Assembly (NCBI RefSeq): GCF_000425165.1
Contig: NZ_KE384320.1
Location: 220,994-284,993 of the forward strand
From: Photobacterium halotolerans DSM 18316
GTDB lineage: Bacteria > Pseudomonadota > Gammaproteobacteria > Enterobacterales > Vibrionaceae
Direction: 5' to 3'
Length of the DNA: 64,000 bases
Under the pieces are notes generated by a model. That model was not told the DNA's origin. It ran no database searches and worked only from the letters and a program-made list of their open reading frames with translations. Position 1 is the first letter of the stretch, and every line of letters begins with the position of its first letter. The translations under genes were made by a program, and so were the position numbers. This document shows, one piece after another, positions 1 to 9,204 of the stretch.

Positions 1-5
1 CCCGT

Positions 6-90
6 GGAGGGATTCCCGAGTGGCCAAAGGGATCAGACTGTAAATCTGACGGCTCCGCCTTCGAAGGTTCGAATCCTTCTCCCTCCACCA
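6..90 (+). tRNA. tRNA-Tyr (anticodon GTA)
   Basis: This is an 85-nt class II tRNA with an encoded CCA end. The acceptor stem GGAGGGA (6-12) pairs with TCCCTCC, followed by discriminator A and CCA. The anticodon loop reads ctGTAaatc, the T arm is GAAGG-TTCGAAT-CCTTC, and a long variable arm is present as in bacterial tRNA-Tyr. It closely resembles E. coli tRNA-Tyr and is followed at once by a terminator. Confidence 0.96.
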
Positions 91-97
91 TCTTTCA

Positions 98-125
98 AGC
101 CAGCGCATCACGCTGGCTTTTTTTA
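98..125 (+). terminator. Rho-independent terminator of tRNA-Tyr
   Basis: An 8-bp stem AGCCAGCG/CGCTGGCT with a 5-nt loop is followed by a run of T residues. It lies 8 nt after the tRNA CCA end. Confidence 0.9.
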
Positions 126-312
126 TTCCTCTTTGTGACCATCCAGCCACTATTCTTCAATTCTCACTTCTGCGACTTTATGATTTCTTGCCCTCTGATC
201 GCCACATAGCGCAATTTTTCAACACAAAAACCGACTACACTCAGTCTATCTGAAAGTGTGACTGCCGCCACATTTGCATGCAGTTGCATTCTGGTTGCTC
301 TGAGGACACAGG

Positions 313-2052
313 ATGGCTACCCGATTGCACACCATGAGCCTAGCTCCCCCGCCCTGGCATAAGCTGAAAGTCCTGCTGGTCGACGATCAGCCCAGCGCCC
401 AAAGCCTGATGAAAGGGGTGTTAGTGCAGATTGGCCTGCGTCACATTGACACCGCTGCCAACTATCGCGAAGCCATCAGCCATTGCCAGCGCTCGGCCTA
501 TCATCTGCTGCTGGTCGATTTTCATTTGGATAACACCCTGACAGGCAGCGAATTGCTGACCCTGCTGCGGAAAAAACAGCTGCTCAGCGCCGATTGCGGG
601 ATTGTAATTTTTTCGGCAGACACCAGTGCACGAGTGGTGCTCAATGCGCTGGCGGTCGAACCGGATGCCTTTGTCACTTTACCGCTGCCGCTCAACACAC
701 TGCAGCAAAAGCTGGGCCACGCATGGCGCAACAGTCAGGCCCGGCTGCCTGTGTATCAGCAATTGAGTGAACATGGTCTGGATCAGGGGATCCAGCACTG
801 TAAACAGCAACTGCTGCAGCACGGCCCGGATTACCAGCTGGAAGCTCTGCTGCTCGATATGCTGATGGAGAAAAAAGACTGGGCGCTGGCCCGGCGTTAT
901 ATCAGGCTGTTTCAGAGCTATCATCCCTCAATCAAAGTCACGCTGGCTGAAGCCAGAGTTGAGCACCAGTGTGGTGATTCAGCCAAAGCCCAGCAGCTGC
1001 TGACATACCTGATCGGGAAACACCCTCTGTGCCTTGAGGCGATGGATTTGCTGGCGAACTATCAGGCCGGGCAAGGGCAACCGCTACAGGCACTGGCCAC
1101 AGCCCAGCGGGCACTGAAACTGTCTCCCTCTGCCAGTCACAGAGCCCTGCAAGTCGCGCAGCTGGCCGCAAAGTGCCGGCAACCGGACGCATTCGCTCAG
1201 GCCGGGCTCTCGCTGGCCACCCATTTACCCATTATTGATGTTGGCTGGATTATCTGCCTGGCCGAATTCAGTGCCAGCTTCGAGCAATTGTATTTCAGTC
1301 TGGATGATCAGCGCGCCCGCCGTCAGCTCCACCGGACTCTGACCCAGATAGCCCAGCGCGCCCATCACAGATTACTGCCTGCACAGCGCCCTTTTCTTTA
1401 TTGCTTCAAGCAGTTACTGAATGCCCGATTGCTGCTGGCACAAGGCAAAACGCTGAAAGCCAAGCGCCGTCTGCTGCTCGGCTTATCCGGCTATTTTGAA
1501 CGCCTCAATAAGCTGCCGTCGGTGATTCTGGCCGATGCGCTGCCGCTGCTGTTACAACTCGGCGAAACCCGTTTGATTGCGGATATCTGTCAGGTACTCA
1601 AACACAGAGACAGCTTTGACGGTCACAGCCAGTTAAGGCTGCAGGCATTGCGGGAAAACAGCCATGCCTTTGACGCATTGCGCTGGCTGGAGTCCACCTT
1701 CAAGCACGCGCAGGCCATTCGCCACTCGCAACCATCCCAGGCGCTGTTTCATTTTGATGCCATCATTCACGACTATCCGCTCTGCAGCGAAGCGCATCTG
1801 GGACGTCTGGATTGCCTGCTCAGGCTGCAAGAGCCTGGTCTGGCAACCCGTGTGCGTTCCAGCCTGCTTGCCGTCAGCATGATGCCTCTGCCTGATGCGC
1901 TGGCTCAGTGGCGCAGCGAGATACTGGGCCGAATGCGCGCCAGCAGACAATCCGATCCTGCGACAGGCGGTTTGTCTGTGCCACTGCCTTACTCAGTGAA
2001 CCGGGACTTGCCGCCGGTCCGCATTGAAATCTGGGCGCCACTGCTCCATTAG
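313..2052 (+). CDS. Response regulator receiver protein with TPR-like C-terminal region
   Basis: This 579-residue protein has an N-terminal CheY-like receiver domain (about residues 17-135), with acidic pair D24/D25 and phospho-acceptor D69. A long alpha-helical region rich in Ala, Leu and Gln follows, with TPR-like repeats (about 170-300 clearest). There is no DNA-binding or enzymatic output domain, so signalling by protein-protein contact is likely. The usual receiver Lys of the K-P motif is replaced: the sequence reads V-T-L-P, with Leu at 123. No sensor kinase is adjacent. Similar receiver/TPR proteins occur in vibrios, but I know of no assigned function. The start is preceded by 'gaggacacagg', a reasonable ribosome binding site. 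Confidence 0.85.
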   Translation: MATRLHTMSLAPPPWHKLKVLLVDDQPSAQSLMKGVLVQIGLRHIDTAANYREAISHCQRSAYHLLLVDFHLDNTLTGSELLTLLRKKQLLSADCGIVIFSADTSARVVLNALAVEPDAFVTLPLPLNTLQQKLGHAWRNSQARLPVYQQLSEHGLDQGIQHCKQQLLQHGPDYQLEALLLDMLMEKKDWALARRYIRLFQSYHPSIKVTLAEARVEHQCGDSAKAQQLLTYLIGKHPLCLEAMDLLANYQAGQGQPLQALATAQRALKLSPSASHRALQVAQLAAKCRQPDAFAQAGLSLATHLPIIDVGWIICLAEFSASFEQLYFSLDDQRARRQLHRTLTQIAQRAHHRLLPAQRPFLYCFKQLLNARLLLAQGKTLKAKRRLLLGLSGYFERLNKLPSVILADALPLLLQLGETRLIADICQVLKHRDSFDGHSQLRLQALRENSHAFDALRWLESTFKHAQAIRHSQPSQALFHFDAIIHDYPLCSEAHLGRLDCLLRLQEPGLATRVRSSLLAVSMMPLPDALAQWRSEILGRMRASRQSDPATGGLSVPLPYSVNRDLPPVRIEIWAPLLH

Positions 2053-2083
2053 GAGGTTGCATTAGGCCTGCATGGGGTCTGCA

Positions 2084-3058
2084 TCAGGACGTCAGCTTGA
2101 ATCTGCCCCTGTCGTGCGGCGAATCCAGATCCAGCTCTGGCCCCAGAGGCACCACGCCGGTTGGATTGATCATCTGATGGCTGAAATAGTAATGGCGCTT
2201 GATGTGGTAAAAATCGACCGTTTCAGCCACGCCCGGCACCTGATACAGCTCCTTCAGATAACCCTGTAAATTCGGATAATCGGCAATGCGCTGCTTATTG
2301 CACTTAAAATGGCCCACGTACACGGCATCAAAGCGGATCAGCGTGGTAAACAACCGCCAGTCGGCCTCTGTCAGCTGATTACCGGTTAAATACCTGTGAT
2401 TGGCGAGATGCGCATCGACTTTATCCAACGCTGTAAACAACTCAGAATATGCCGTGCTGTAAGCCTCCTGAGTGGTGGCGAAGCCGCACCGGTACACACC
2501 GTTATTGATCGACGGATAAATAAACGCGTTCCACAAATCGATTTCGGCCTGAACCGACCGGGGATAGTAATCATCCTGGTTACCGGTGATTTCGTTGAAG
2601 GCGCTGTTCAGCATGCGGATAATTTCGGAGGATTCATTGCTGACTATGGTGTGGGTTTCTTTGTCCCACAACACAGGCACTGTCACCCGGCCGGTATAAT
2701 CGGGTTTGGCTTTGGCGTACAGCTGGTGCATAAAGTCAAAACCGTACAGAGGTTCCGGCTGCGCAAACTCCCAGCCATGTTCCAGCATGTCCGGGCTGAC
2801 TACAGTGACCCCGATATGCGGCTCCAGTCCTTTCAGGGTACGGAATATCAAGGTCCGGTGCGCCCAGGGGCAAGCCAGCGAGACATAAAGATGATAACGG
2901 CCGGATTCCGCCTTAAAGCCTTGCTGGCCCTGTGGTCCCTGACTGCCGTCCGCCGTTAACCAGTGGCGAAAGCCGGCATCTTCACGCACGAATTCGCCGT
3001 CGCTTTTATCTGTGTCGTACCACACATCGTGCCACACACCTTTGATCAGTTTACCCAT
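2084..3058 (-). CDS. yqjG: Glutathionyl-hydroquinone reductase (YqjG/omega-class GST-like)
   Basis: The product reduces glutathionyl-hydroquinones in the cytoplasm using glutathione. The motif S-L-A-C-P-W-A-H-R places the catalytic Cys at residue 63, and the C-terminal helical GST domain follows. From the chosen start (MGKLIKG..., preceded by GAGGCGAG) the protein has 324 residues, close to E. coli YqjG (328). The frame stays open 29 codons further upstream, but that part has no family similarity. It is convergent with the receiver/TPR gene, with only about 30 bp between the stops and no obvious terminator. Confidence 0.93.
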   Translation of the reverse strand: MGKLIKGVWHDVWYDTDKSDGEFVREDAGFRHWLTADGSQGPQGQQGFKAESGRYHLYVSLACPWAHRTLIFRTLKGLEPHIGVTVVSPDMLEHGWEFAQPEPLYGFDFMHQLYAKAKPDYTGRVTVPVLWDKETHTIVSNESSEIIRMLNSAFNEITGNQDDYYPRSVQAEIDLWNAFIYPSINNGVYRCGFATTQEAYSTAYSELFTALDKVDAHLANHRYLTGNQLTEADWRLFTTLIRFDAVYVGHFKCNKQRIADYPNLQGYLKELYQVPGVAETVDFYHIKRHYYFSHQMINPTGVVPLGPELDLDSPHDRGRFKLTS

Positions 3059-3238
3059 ACTCGCCTCACCGTTGATTTCACTTGCCTTGATTATAGGTAA
3101 GGCAGGGTCAGCAGTCGGCGCAGAAAATCCGGTAAAGATCATCAAGATATTCGAACAGATCAGCGCCGGCCTTACGCGATGACAAGCAACTGTGCTAGGA
3201 TGGCTTCATTCTAAACCCTGACAATACAGACGCATAAA

Positions 3239-4045
3239 ATGAAAGTTATTTCTTTTAATATCAACGGATTAAGAGCAAGACTCCATCAACTGCAAGCGGT
3301 GATCGATAAACACCAGCCGGATGTGATCGGCCTGCAGGAAATCAAAGTACATGACGACGCTTTTCCGCTGGAAGAGGTAGAAGCCATGGGCTACAAAGTC
3401 TACCACCACGGCCAGAAAGCCCATTACGGTGTTGCGCTGCTGTGCAAGCAGGAACCGGTTCATGTCCGTAAAGGGTTTCCCACCGACGATGATGAAGCCC
3501 AGCGCCGGATGATCATGGCCACCTTTGAGCAGGCAGACGGTAAAACCGTGACTGTGCTGAACGGTTACTTCCCTCAGGGTGAAAACATCAATCACGAAAC
3601 CAAGTTTCCGGCCAAAGAAAAGTTTTATGCCGATCTGATGACCTACCTCAATACCCATCACAGCAATGATGAAGAGCTGGTGGTCATGGGCGATATCAAT
3701 ATCAGCCCCATTGATCTGGACATCGGCATTGGCCCGCAGAACGCCAAGCGCTGGCTGCAAACCGGTAAATGCTCCTTCCAGCCGATTGAGCGCGAATGGC
3801 TGAAAACCCTGATGGACTGGGGATTTGTCGATACCTTCCGTCAGCTTCATCCCACCGCGGATGACAAATTCTCGTGGTTTGACTACCGCTCTAAAGGTTT
3901 TGACGACAACCGCGGCCTGCGCATTGATGTGGTTCTGGCGACCCCGTCGCTGGCGGCCCGTTGCCAGGAAGCCGGTATTGATTACGAACTGCGCGGTATC
4001 GAAAAGCCGTCTGATCACGCACCTATCTGGTCTGTTTTCAACTAA
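3239..4045 (+). CDS. xthA: Exodeoxyribonuclease III
   Basis: This is a 268-residue AP endonuclease and 3'-5' exonuclease of base excision repair, the same length as E. coli XthA. The exonuclease/endonuclease/phosphatase fold is recognisable from N7 ([10 protein letters not shown]), the metal-binding Glu in LQEIK (E34), the GDINISPID motif, and the C-terminal SDHAPIW with catalytic His260. It is transcribed away from yqjG; grxB follows 64 bp downstream on the same strand. An 8-bp stem with one G-T pair (4066-4089) lies in that gap. Confidence 0.97.
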   Translation: MKVISFNINGLRARLHQLQAVIDKHQPDVIGLQEIKVHDDAFPLEEVEAMGYKVYHHGQKAHYGVALLCKQEPVHVRKGFPTDDDEAQRRMIMATFEQADGKTVTVLNGYFPQGENINHETKFPAKEKFYADLMTYLNTHHSNDEELVVMGDINISPIDLDIGIGPQNAKRWLQTGKCSFQPIEREWLKTLMDWGFVDTFRQLHPTADDKFSWFDYRSKGFDDNRGLRIDVVLATPSLAARCQEAGIDYELRGIEKPSDHAPIWSVFN

Positions 4046-4109
4046 TCAGCGCCATAAATCCACTGCCGGCCCCCTTCATCCGGGGCTGGGTTTGACGAGG
4101 TTTGAATAA

Positions 4110-4760
4110 ATGAAACTCTTTGTTTTCGATCACTGCCCGTATTGCATTAAAGCCATGATGGTGGCCGGGCTGAAAAAAGCCGGTGTTGAGCTGGTTTTCT
4201 TGCAAAACCATGATGTGCAGGCGCGCATTGATAAAGTGGGTGCCAACATGGTGCCTATTCTGCAAAAACCTGACGGCAGCTATATGGCTGAAAGCCTGGA
4301 TATTGCCCGCTATCTTGACGGGCAGGACGGTCAGCCTCTGCTGGCTGAATCCCGCCATGAGGCACGCATTGCCGAGTGGTACGACGCTGCCCGGCCTTTC
4401 AGCAGCCGTTTAGTGTATCCGCGCTGGCTGATGATTGACCTGCCTGAGTTTCAGTGCCAGGAAGCCAAAGACTGGTTTGAAAGCAATAAGTCAGCCATGA
4501 TCGAACAAAGCTTTGATGACGCCTTTGCGCAGACAGCGCAGTACCTCAGTGGTATGGAAGAAGTACTTGCTCAGCTCGACTGGCTGACCCTGCCTTCCGA
4601 GCGTGAGAATGTGCTTAGCTATGACGATGTCAATCTGTTCCCGACCTTAAGAAACCTGACTGTGGTCAAAGGGCTGACGTTCCCTTCCCGGGTGCGCCAG
4701 TACCTTGATCAAGTGGCCGCGCTGACGGGCATCAGCCTGTACGATGCAGTGGCGGTGTAG
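4110..4760 (+). CDS. grxB: Glutaredoxin 2
   Basis: This 216-residue GST-like glutaredoxin carries the redox motif C9-P-Y-C12 directly after the first beta strand. The rest is an N-terminal thioredoxin fold and a C-terminal helical domain as in E. coli GrxB (215 residues). It catalyses glutathione-dependent disulfide reduction in the cytoplasm. It is preceded by GACGAGG and followed by a strong terminator shared with the opposing hisM gene. Confidence 0.95.
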   Translation: MKLFVFDHCPYCIKAMMVAGLKKAGVELVFLQNHDVQARIDKVGANMVPILQKPDGSYMAESLDIARYLDGQDGQPLLAESRHEARIAEWYDAARPFSSRLVYPRWLMIDLPEFQCQEAKDWFESNKSAMIEQSFDDAFAQTAQYLSGMEEVLAQLDWLTLPSERENVLSYDDVNLFPTLRNLTVVKGLTFPSRVRQYLDQVAALTGISLYDAVAV

Positions 4761-4812
4761 GTCGCAGTGTAATCGCTGATTTCACCATGCGATAAGATGC
4801 CATAAAACAACT

Positions 4813-4836
4813 AAGCCAAGGCAGGTGCCTTGGCTT
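4813..4836. terminator. Bidirectional hairpin terminator between grxB and hisM
   Basis: A perfect 11-bp inverted repeat AAGCCAAGGCA/TGCCTTGGCTT with a 2-nt spacer lies between convergent genes. T-rich sequence follows on the plus strand and A-rich sequence precedes it. Confidence 0.8.
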
Positions 4837-4861
4837 ATTGTTTGATGCGTGAGGAATCGTA

Positions 4862-5539
4862 TCAGCTCAGCGCTTTCATGTGGCGCAGGAATCGCCCTTC
4901 AAGCTTGCGGAAAGCCCAGATCACAGCGAAGGTCAGCACCATGTAACACAGCCCTGCAAACAGGTAGGATTCAAATGGCGCGTAATAGCGGGAGTTCACT
5001 ATCCGTGCCGCACCGGTCAAATCGACAATGGTCACGATACCGGCGACCGCCGAGCCGTGGATCATGAAGATCACTTCATTACTGTAAGCCGGTAAGGCGC
5101 GGCGCAGCGAGCTTGGCAGTATAATCCGGCTGAAAGCCTGCCAGTGACTCATACCGTAGGCTTTCGCCGCTTCCACTTCCCCTTTCGGCATACTGTTGAT
5201 GGAGCCCCGCACGATTTCTGCAGTATAAGCGGCAGTATTGAGCACAAAGGAGACCAGGGCACAAAACCAGGCATCTTCCCAGAGCGTGCCTTGCACATTG
5301 AGCAGCTGACTCATGCCGTAATAAATCAGATACAGCTGCACCAGCAGTGGCGTGCCACGGAAGAAGTAGATGTACGCCCAGGCCGGCCCTGAAATCAGCG
5401 GGTTCTTGCTGTTTCGTGCCACACCGATAGGAATGGCAATCACCAGACCAATGGCAAGTGCCAGCGCCACCATCCACAGTGTGGTGTAAAAACCTTGCAG
5501 ATACAGCGGCCAGCTATTAGTCAGAATACTAAAGTCCAT
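4862..5539 (-). CDS. hisM: Basic amino acid ABC transporter permease HisM-like
   Basis: This 225-residue inner-membrane permease has about five hydrophobic segments. The EAA motif GEVEAAKAYGMSHWQAF contacts the ATPase. It is the last gene of a four-gene unit (ATPase, binding protein, HisQ-like, HisM-like). The family imports histidine, lysine, arginine or ornithine, and the exact substrate cannot be read from sequence. ArtM is the alternative name, since the gene order also fits artPIQM; the ATPase looks closer to HisP. It lies 3 bp after the hisQ stop. Confidence 0.88.
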   Translation of the reverse strand: MDFSILTNSWPLYLQGFYTTLWMVALALAIGLVIAIPIGVARNSKNPLISGPAWAYIYFFRGTPLLVQLYLIYYGMSQLLNVQGTLWEDAWFCALVSFVLNTAAYTAEIVRGSINSMPKGEVEAAKAYGMSHWQAFSRIILPSSLRRALPAYSNEVIFMIHGSAVAGIVTIVDLTGAARIVNSRYYAPFESYLFAGLCYMVLTFAVIWAFRKLEGRFLRHMKALS

Positions 5540-5542
5540 CTC

Positions 5543-6283
5543 TTACCTCGTATGGATACTGAACCGACGCTCTGCCCACTTCAGTACCGAAGTGGAAAGC
5601 GAGGTAAATACAAGAAACAACACGGCAATTGCCAGATAGAAGGTAAAAGGCATCTGAGTCGTACCGGCGGCCAGCGCCCCCTTACGCACCATGTCATCCA
5701 GGCCAATGATAGAGACCAGTGCTGTGGTTTTCAGCAATACCAGCCAGTTATTGCCAAAGCCCGGTAAGGCATGGCGGATCATTTGCGGTAACAGGACACG
5801 GCGGAACGACATCGCACTGCTCATGCCGTAAGCTTTCGCGGCTTCCAGCTCGCCTTTATCCACCGCCATAATGGCACCGCGGAAGGTTTCCGCCATGTAG
5901 GCGCCAAAGATAAAGCCAATGGTCAGTATACCCGCGACGAAAGGACTGACTTCGATATAGTCAGGCAGATAAGCCGTCCATTCATGGCTGGGATCTGACG
6001 ACGCAAAATAATTGTTCAGCCACTCATTGATGCCATACAAACTGTTGTTCAGCAGTACCTGACCGCCAAAGAAGATCAGCATCATGAGTACCAGATCAGG
6101 AATACCGCGGATGACTGTGGTGTATGTGGTCGCCGTTAACCGGGCCAGGCGATATCGTGACAATTTTGCCAGCGCGCCCATCATGCCCAATACCATCGCC
6201 AGCACCAAAGACAGCAAAGCAACCTGCAAGGTCACCCATGCGCCTTCGATCAACGACCATTCGTATCCTTTTAAATCTAACAA
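5543..6283 (-). CDS. hisQ: Basic amino acid ABC transporter permease HisQ-like
   Basis: This 246-residue permease partners the HisM-like protein. The EAA loop reads GELEAAKAYGMSSAMSF and there are about five membrane segments. A roughly 20-residue insert between early membrane segments (region NNSLYGINEWLNNYF...) makes it longer than E. coli HisQ (228). It is translated from an ATG about 140 bp downstream of hisJ, beyond a hairpin that probably lowers permease expression relative to the binding protein. Confidence 0.88.
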   Translation of the reverse strand: MLDLKGYEWSLIEGAWVTLQVALLSLVLAMVLGMMGALAKLSRYRLARLTATTYTTVIRGIPDLVLMMLIFFGGQVLLNNSLYGINEWLNNYFASSDPSHEWTAYLPDYIEVSPFVAGILTIGFIFGAYMAETFRGAIMAVDKGELEAAKAYGMSSAMSFRRVLLPQMIRHALPGFGNNWLVLLKTTALVSIIGLDDMVRKGALAAGTTQMPFTFYLAIAVLFLVFTSLSTSVLKWAERRFSIHTR

Positions 6284-6325
6284 GGGGTCACTCCTTTAAA
6301 CTGCAAAGAGTCAGCGACAGATAGT

Positions 6326-6354
6326 AAAAATGCCGAGCCACCCTCGACCCGGCA
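6326..6354 (-). terminator. Intercistronic hairpin between hisJ and hisQ
   Basis: On the minus strand a 7-bp stem TGCCGGG/CTCGGCA (one G-T pair, 10-nt loop) is followed by TTTTTA. It looks like a partial terminator or 3'-end stabiliser for the binding-protein message. Confidence 0.65.
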
Positions 6355-6424
6355 CTCATTCGCTTCATCACATCGCTCGTACACCGGGAGACAAATGTTA
6401 TGTCTCTGAGTCCATTGTCAGCGA

Positions 6425-7201
6425 TCAGTCACCGTATACGTCGTAAGAGAAGTACTTAGATGCCAGTTGCTGATAGACGCCTTTTTCGCGCAGCGACAGG
6501 ATGGCTTTATCCAACTGTTCGGTCAGATCTTTATCCTGCTTACGGGTTGCAATCCCGAAGCCTTCACCGAACCACTTAGGATCAGTCAGAGAAGGGCCGA
6601 TGAACTCAAACTCTTCGCCGCCCTCTTTGTTCAGCAGACCTTCTTCCAGCGCTGAAGCATCACCCAGTACGGTGGCGATACGGCCGGCTTTCAGATCCAG
6701 GTAAGCGTCATCAAAAGAGCCGTAGCGGACGATCTCAACAGAATCACCGTAGTTGTCGGTCAGGTATTTGTCGTGCGTCGTTGCACGCTGAACACCAATT
6801 TTCACGCCTTTCAGGCCTTCTTTGCTGAAGTCAATCTGTGTGCCTTTCTTGGCCACATATTTGTTAGGGATCAAAGCGTATTTACCGGTGAAATCAACTT
6901 TCTTTTTACGCTCTTCAGTGATCGACATCGCAGCAATGATGGCATCGTATTTACGCGCCAGCAGAGACGGGATAATACCGTCCCAGTCCTGAGCGACGAT
7001 CTTACATTTTGCTTGCAGCTCTTCACACAGCGCATTGGCCATGTCGACGTCAAAACCTTTCAGTTCACCGCTTGGCTCGGTCCAGCTGAATGGAGGATAG
7101 GCGCCTTCGATACCGAAACGAATTTCTTTCCACTCTTTCGCTTGAACTGAGGTGGCCCCCAGAGCAGAAACGACGGCGGCAGCCAAAATCCATTTTTTCA
7201 T
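6425..7201 (-). CDS. hisJ: Basic amino acid ABC transporter periplasmic binding protein (HisJ/ArgT family)
   Basis: This 258-residue periplasmic solute-binding protein has a signal peptide of about 21 residues (MKKWILAAAVV...SVQA). The amino-acid-binding signature begins at IRFGIEGAYPPFSW. A central GFDVDMANALCEEL motif and a C-terminal KGVYQQLASKYFSYDVYG segment match the HisJ/LAO family. It delivers basic amino acids to HisQM. A 115-bp gap separates it from hisP, and that gap holds an inverted repeat (7227-7252) without a T tract. Confidence 0.92.
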   Translation of the reverse strand: MKKWILAAAVVSALGATSVQAKEWKEIRFGIEGAYPPFSWTEPSGELKGFDVDMANALCEELQAKCKIVAQDWDGIIPSLLARKYDAIIAAMSITEERKKKVDFTGKYALIPNKYVAKKGTQIDFSKEGLKGVKIGVQRATTHDKYLTDNYGDSVEIVRYGSFDDAYLDLKAGRIATVLGDASALEEGLLNKEGGEEFEFIGPSLTDPKWFGEGFGIATRKQDKDLTEQLDKAILSLREKGVYQQLASKYFSYDVYGD

Positions 7202-7316
7202 TGTCTTACTCCTGTTGTATTTGCATCCATCCCGTTTGTGAGCGAGGGATGGTTGTAAACCGCTGAAACAGCGAAGTTGTTAATTATCGGGTCTGAGTAA
7301 AACTCACATCCCTATT

Positions 7317-8087
7317 TTAGTAAATGGAGGAAATAAATTGTTTTAATCTATCTGAATCCGGATTCTGGAACAGCTTTTCAGGGTGTCCCTGCTCTTCAAC
7401 CAGCCCCTGGTGTAAGAACATCACCTGATTGGACACATCGCGGGCAAACGCCATTTCGTGTGTCACCACCAGCATGGTGCGTCCTTCCTGGGCCAGATCC
7501 TGCATGACGCCCAATACTTCACCGACCAGTTCAGGGTCAAGGGCGGAGGTAGGTTCGTCAAACAGCATCACTTCGGGGTCTACCGCCAGTGCACGTGCAA
7601 TGGCAGCCCGTTGCTGCTGACCGCCGGAGAGATGACCCGGGTAATAATGGCGTCTTTCATACAGACCCACTTTCTTCAGCAAGGCTTCGGCTTTTTCGAT
7701 GGCTTCCGCTTTAGGTACACCGAGGACATGAACAGGTGCTTCGATGACATTTCCCAGTACAGTCATGTGTGACCAGAGGTTAAAGCCTTGAAAGACCATG
7801 GCCAGACGGGAGCGAATGCGCTGCACCTGACGATCATCGACAGGCAGGAATTCGCCCCGGCGATTGTTCTTCATTTTGATCAGTTCGCCATTGACCCAGA
7901 TTTCACCCTGAGTTGGCGTTTCCAACAGGTTAATACAGCGAAGAAATGTACTTTTACCTGAACCAGAAGAGCCAATGATAGAGATAACATCCCCGCAATG
8001 CGCAGTGAGCGATATCCCTTTCAATACTTCATTCTGGCCAAAAGATTTATGTAAATCCTTTACTTCAAGCGCTACTGCTTCTGTCAT
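7317..8087 (-). CDS. hisP: Basic amino acid ABC transporter ATP-binding protein HisP-like
   Basis: This 256-residue ATPase has Walker A GSSGSGKST (39-47), signature LSGGQQQR, Walker B VMLFDEPTSALD and H-loop VVTHEM. The long insert before the Q-loop (MKNNRRGEFLPVDDRQ) and NLWSHMTVLGNVIEAP are typical of HisP rather than ArtP. The ATG at 8087 is preceded by AGGAGA; the reading frame continues 42 codons upstream but without family similarity. It heads the hisPJQM unit and faces the divergent DUF3360-pfl genes across 1.1 kb. Confidence 0.92.
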   Translation of the reverse strand: MTEAVALEVKDLHKSFGQNEVLKGISLTAHCGDVISIIGSSGSGKSTFLRCINLLETPTQGEIWVNGELIKMKNNRRGEFLPVDDRQVQRIRSRLAMVFQGFNLWSHMTVLGNVIEAPVHVLGVPKAEAIEKAEALLKKVGLYERRHYYPGHLSGGQQQRAAIARALAVDPEVMLFDEPTSALDPELVGEVLGVMQDLAQEGRTMLVVTHEMAFARDVSNQVMFLHQGLVEEQGHPEKLFQNPDSDRLKQFISSIY

Positions 8088-9057
8088 GCGCTTTGTCTCC
8101 TGTTGCTTGTCAAACCCAAATACTGCACCTGAAACGAATGATGCAAATGTGGCTGAATGCGCTGAATACTGTCGGCTAACGTCTTTATGCATGATAGTGA
8201 AAGTTCGCATCACATCACTATTAACACTACACCAACATTAGCAGAACGATATTAGTTACCCATTGTTATTGCTGGTAACTCATCACTAATACACGCCACG
8301 GATAACTTTATCTTTTTATCAAGCCAGTTAGTGACGCTACCATTCATCCTGCTCCTCTCGGTAATCCGACAGTGAGATAGTCTGTTTTCGCAGCCCTTTG
8401 ACGAAGGTATCACCACGAACTTTGCTTGACAACATTTTGTTAACTTTCGGATTTTAGCATTATAAGATGGAAAAATCGCATATTTAATCAATAAACCACG
8501 GCGAGCGATTATTTAATAAGCGCAATAGATTCTCACTATTTTAGTATAAAAAATCAGTTTCATACATCAGGCCGGATTATCCGCTGCGAGCGATAAAAAG
8601 AATAAACATCAGAGGCCGATAAATAAAAGCACAACAGGGAGTCTTCTGAATTTACGGGTGAAAAAGACAACGGCTTTGATTACGCCAGGATGTAATCGAT
8701 CTCGGGCCATGAAGAGAATAACAATCCTCCCGCAGCCAATCATTCCTTCTGTTTGCCTCAGCAAAATGAAAGTGGGCAAACATGCAGAATGAGTAACTGA
8801 TAATGTGCTTTACGCTAAATATAAAATTCGTCATAACATGACGAGGCTTGCAGAAATTGAATTTGCTCCTCACGCGAAAATGGTCGCAGAGGACACAAAC
8901 AGTGCGTTTTTCTGCGCCGTATTCTGTCCGCTCCCCCTTTCTTCTGCTTAGTAAGACTGAAAGTTACGTAAAAAAATTACACACAATCCCAAAACGCCCC
9001 GTTTCGCCTCACCAAATACGGGTATTTCCGTAGTATTCCTTCAAACAAAAGACTTGG
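8088..9057. other. Long AT-rich intergenic region between hisP and the DUF3360-pfl genes
   Basis: This divergent region has no convincing gene; the short open frames in it lack ribosome binding sites and family similarity. It must hold the hisP promoter (leftward), which I could not place with confidence. A small inverted repeat CGTCAT-aac-ATGACG lies at 8829-8843. The rightward FNR promoter begins at 9058. Confidence 0.5.
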
Positions 9058-9071
9058 ATGATCAGGATCAA
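9058..9071 (+). promoter_or_regulatory. FNR-type binding site
   Basis: ATGAT-cagg-ATCAA matches the FNR consensus TTGAT-N4-ATCAA at 9 of 10 positions. Its centre (9064.5) lies 41.5 bp before the start point predicted from the -10 at 9094, which is the class II activator position. Anaerobic induction of pyruvate formate-lyase by FNR is well established in E. coli. Confidence 0.7.
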
Positions 9072-9093
9072 CTTTTCGTGGGATCCCGGGGAG

Positions 9094-9099
9094 TACACT
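9094..9099 (+). promoter_or_regulatory. -10 element of the FNR-dependent promoter
   Basis: TACACT matches TATAAT at 4 of 6 positions. The predicted transcript start is about 9106, leaving a 5' leader of about 99 nt before the DUF3360 gene. No good -35 is present, as expected for class II FNR promoters. Confidence 0.5.
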
Positions 9100-9204
9100 G
9101 TCTGCATTATCAGTAATTGATACCAGAACATATATCTGCACTGGATTAAGGCCATCCCTCCGGTGCAGAACACAAGAATTATAAACTTGTAGAACGAGGC
9201 CCTT

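Noticed and set aside
7227..7252. Inverted repeat CCATCCC/GGGATGG between hisP and hisJ as a terminator
   Set aside because: No T tract on the minus strand; it may be an RNA structure, but termination is not supported.
8252..9033. Small open frames in the hisP-DUF3360 gap
   Set aside because: They have no good start signals, low-complexity content and no similarity, so they are treated as noncoding.
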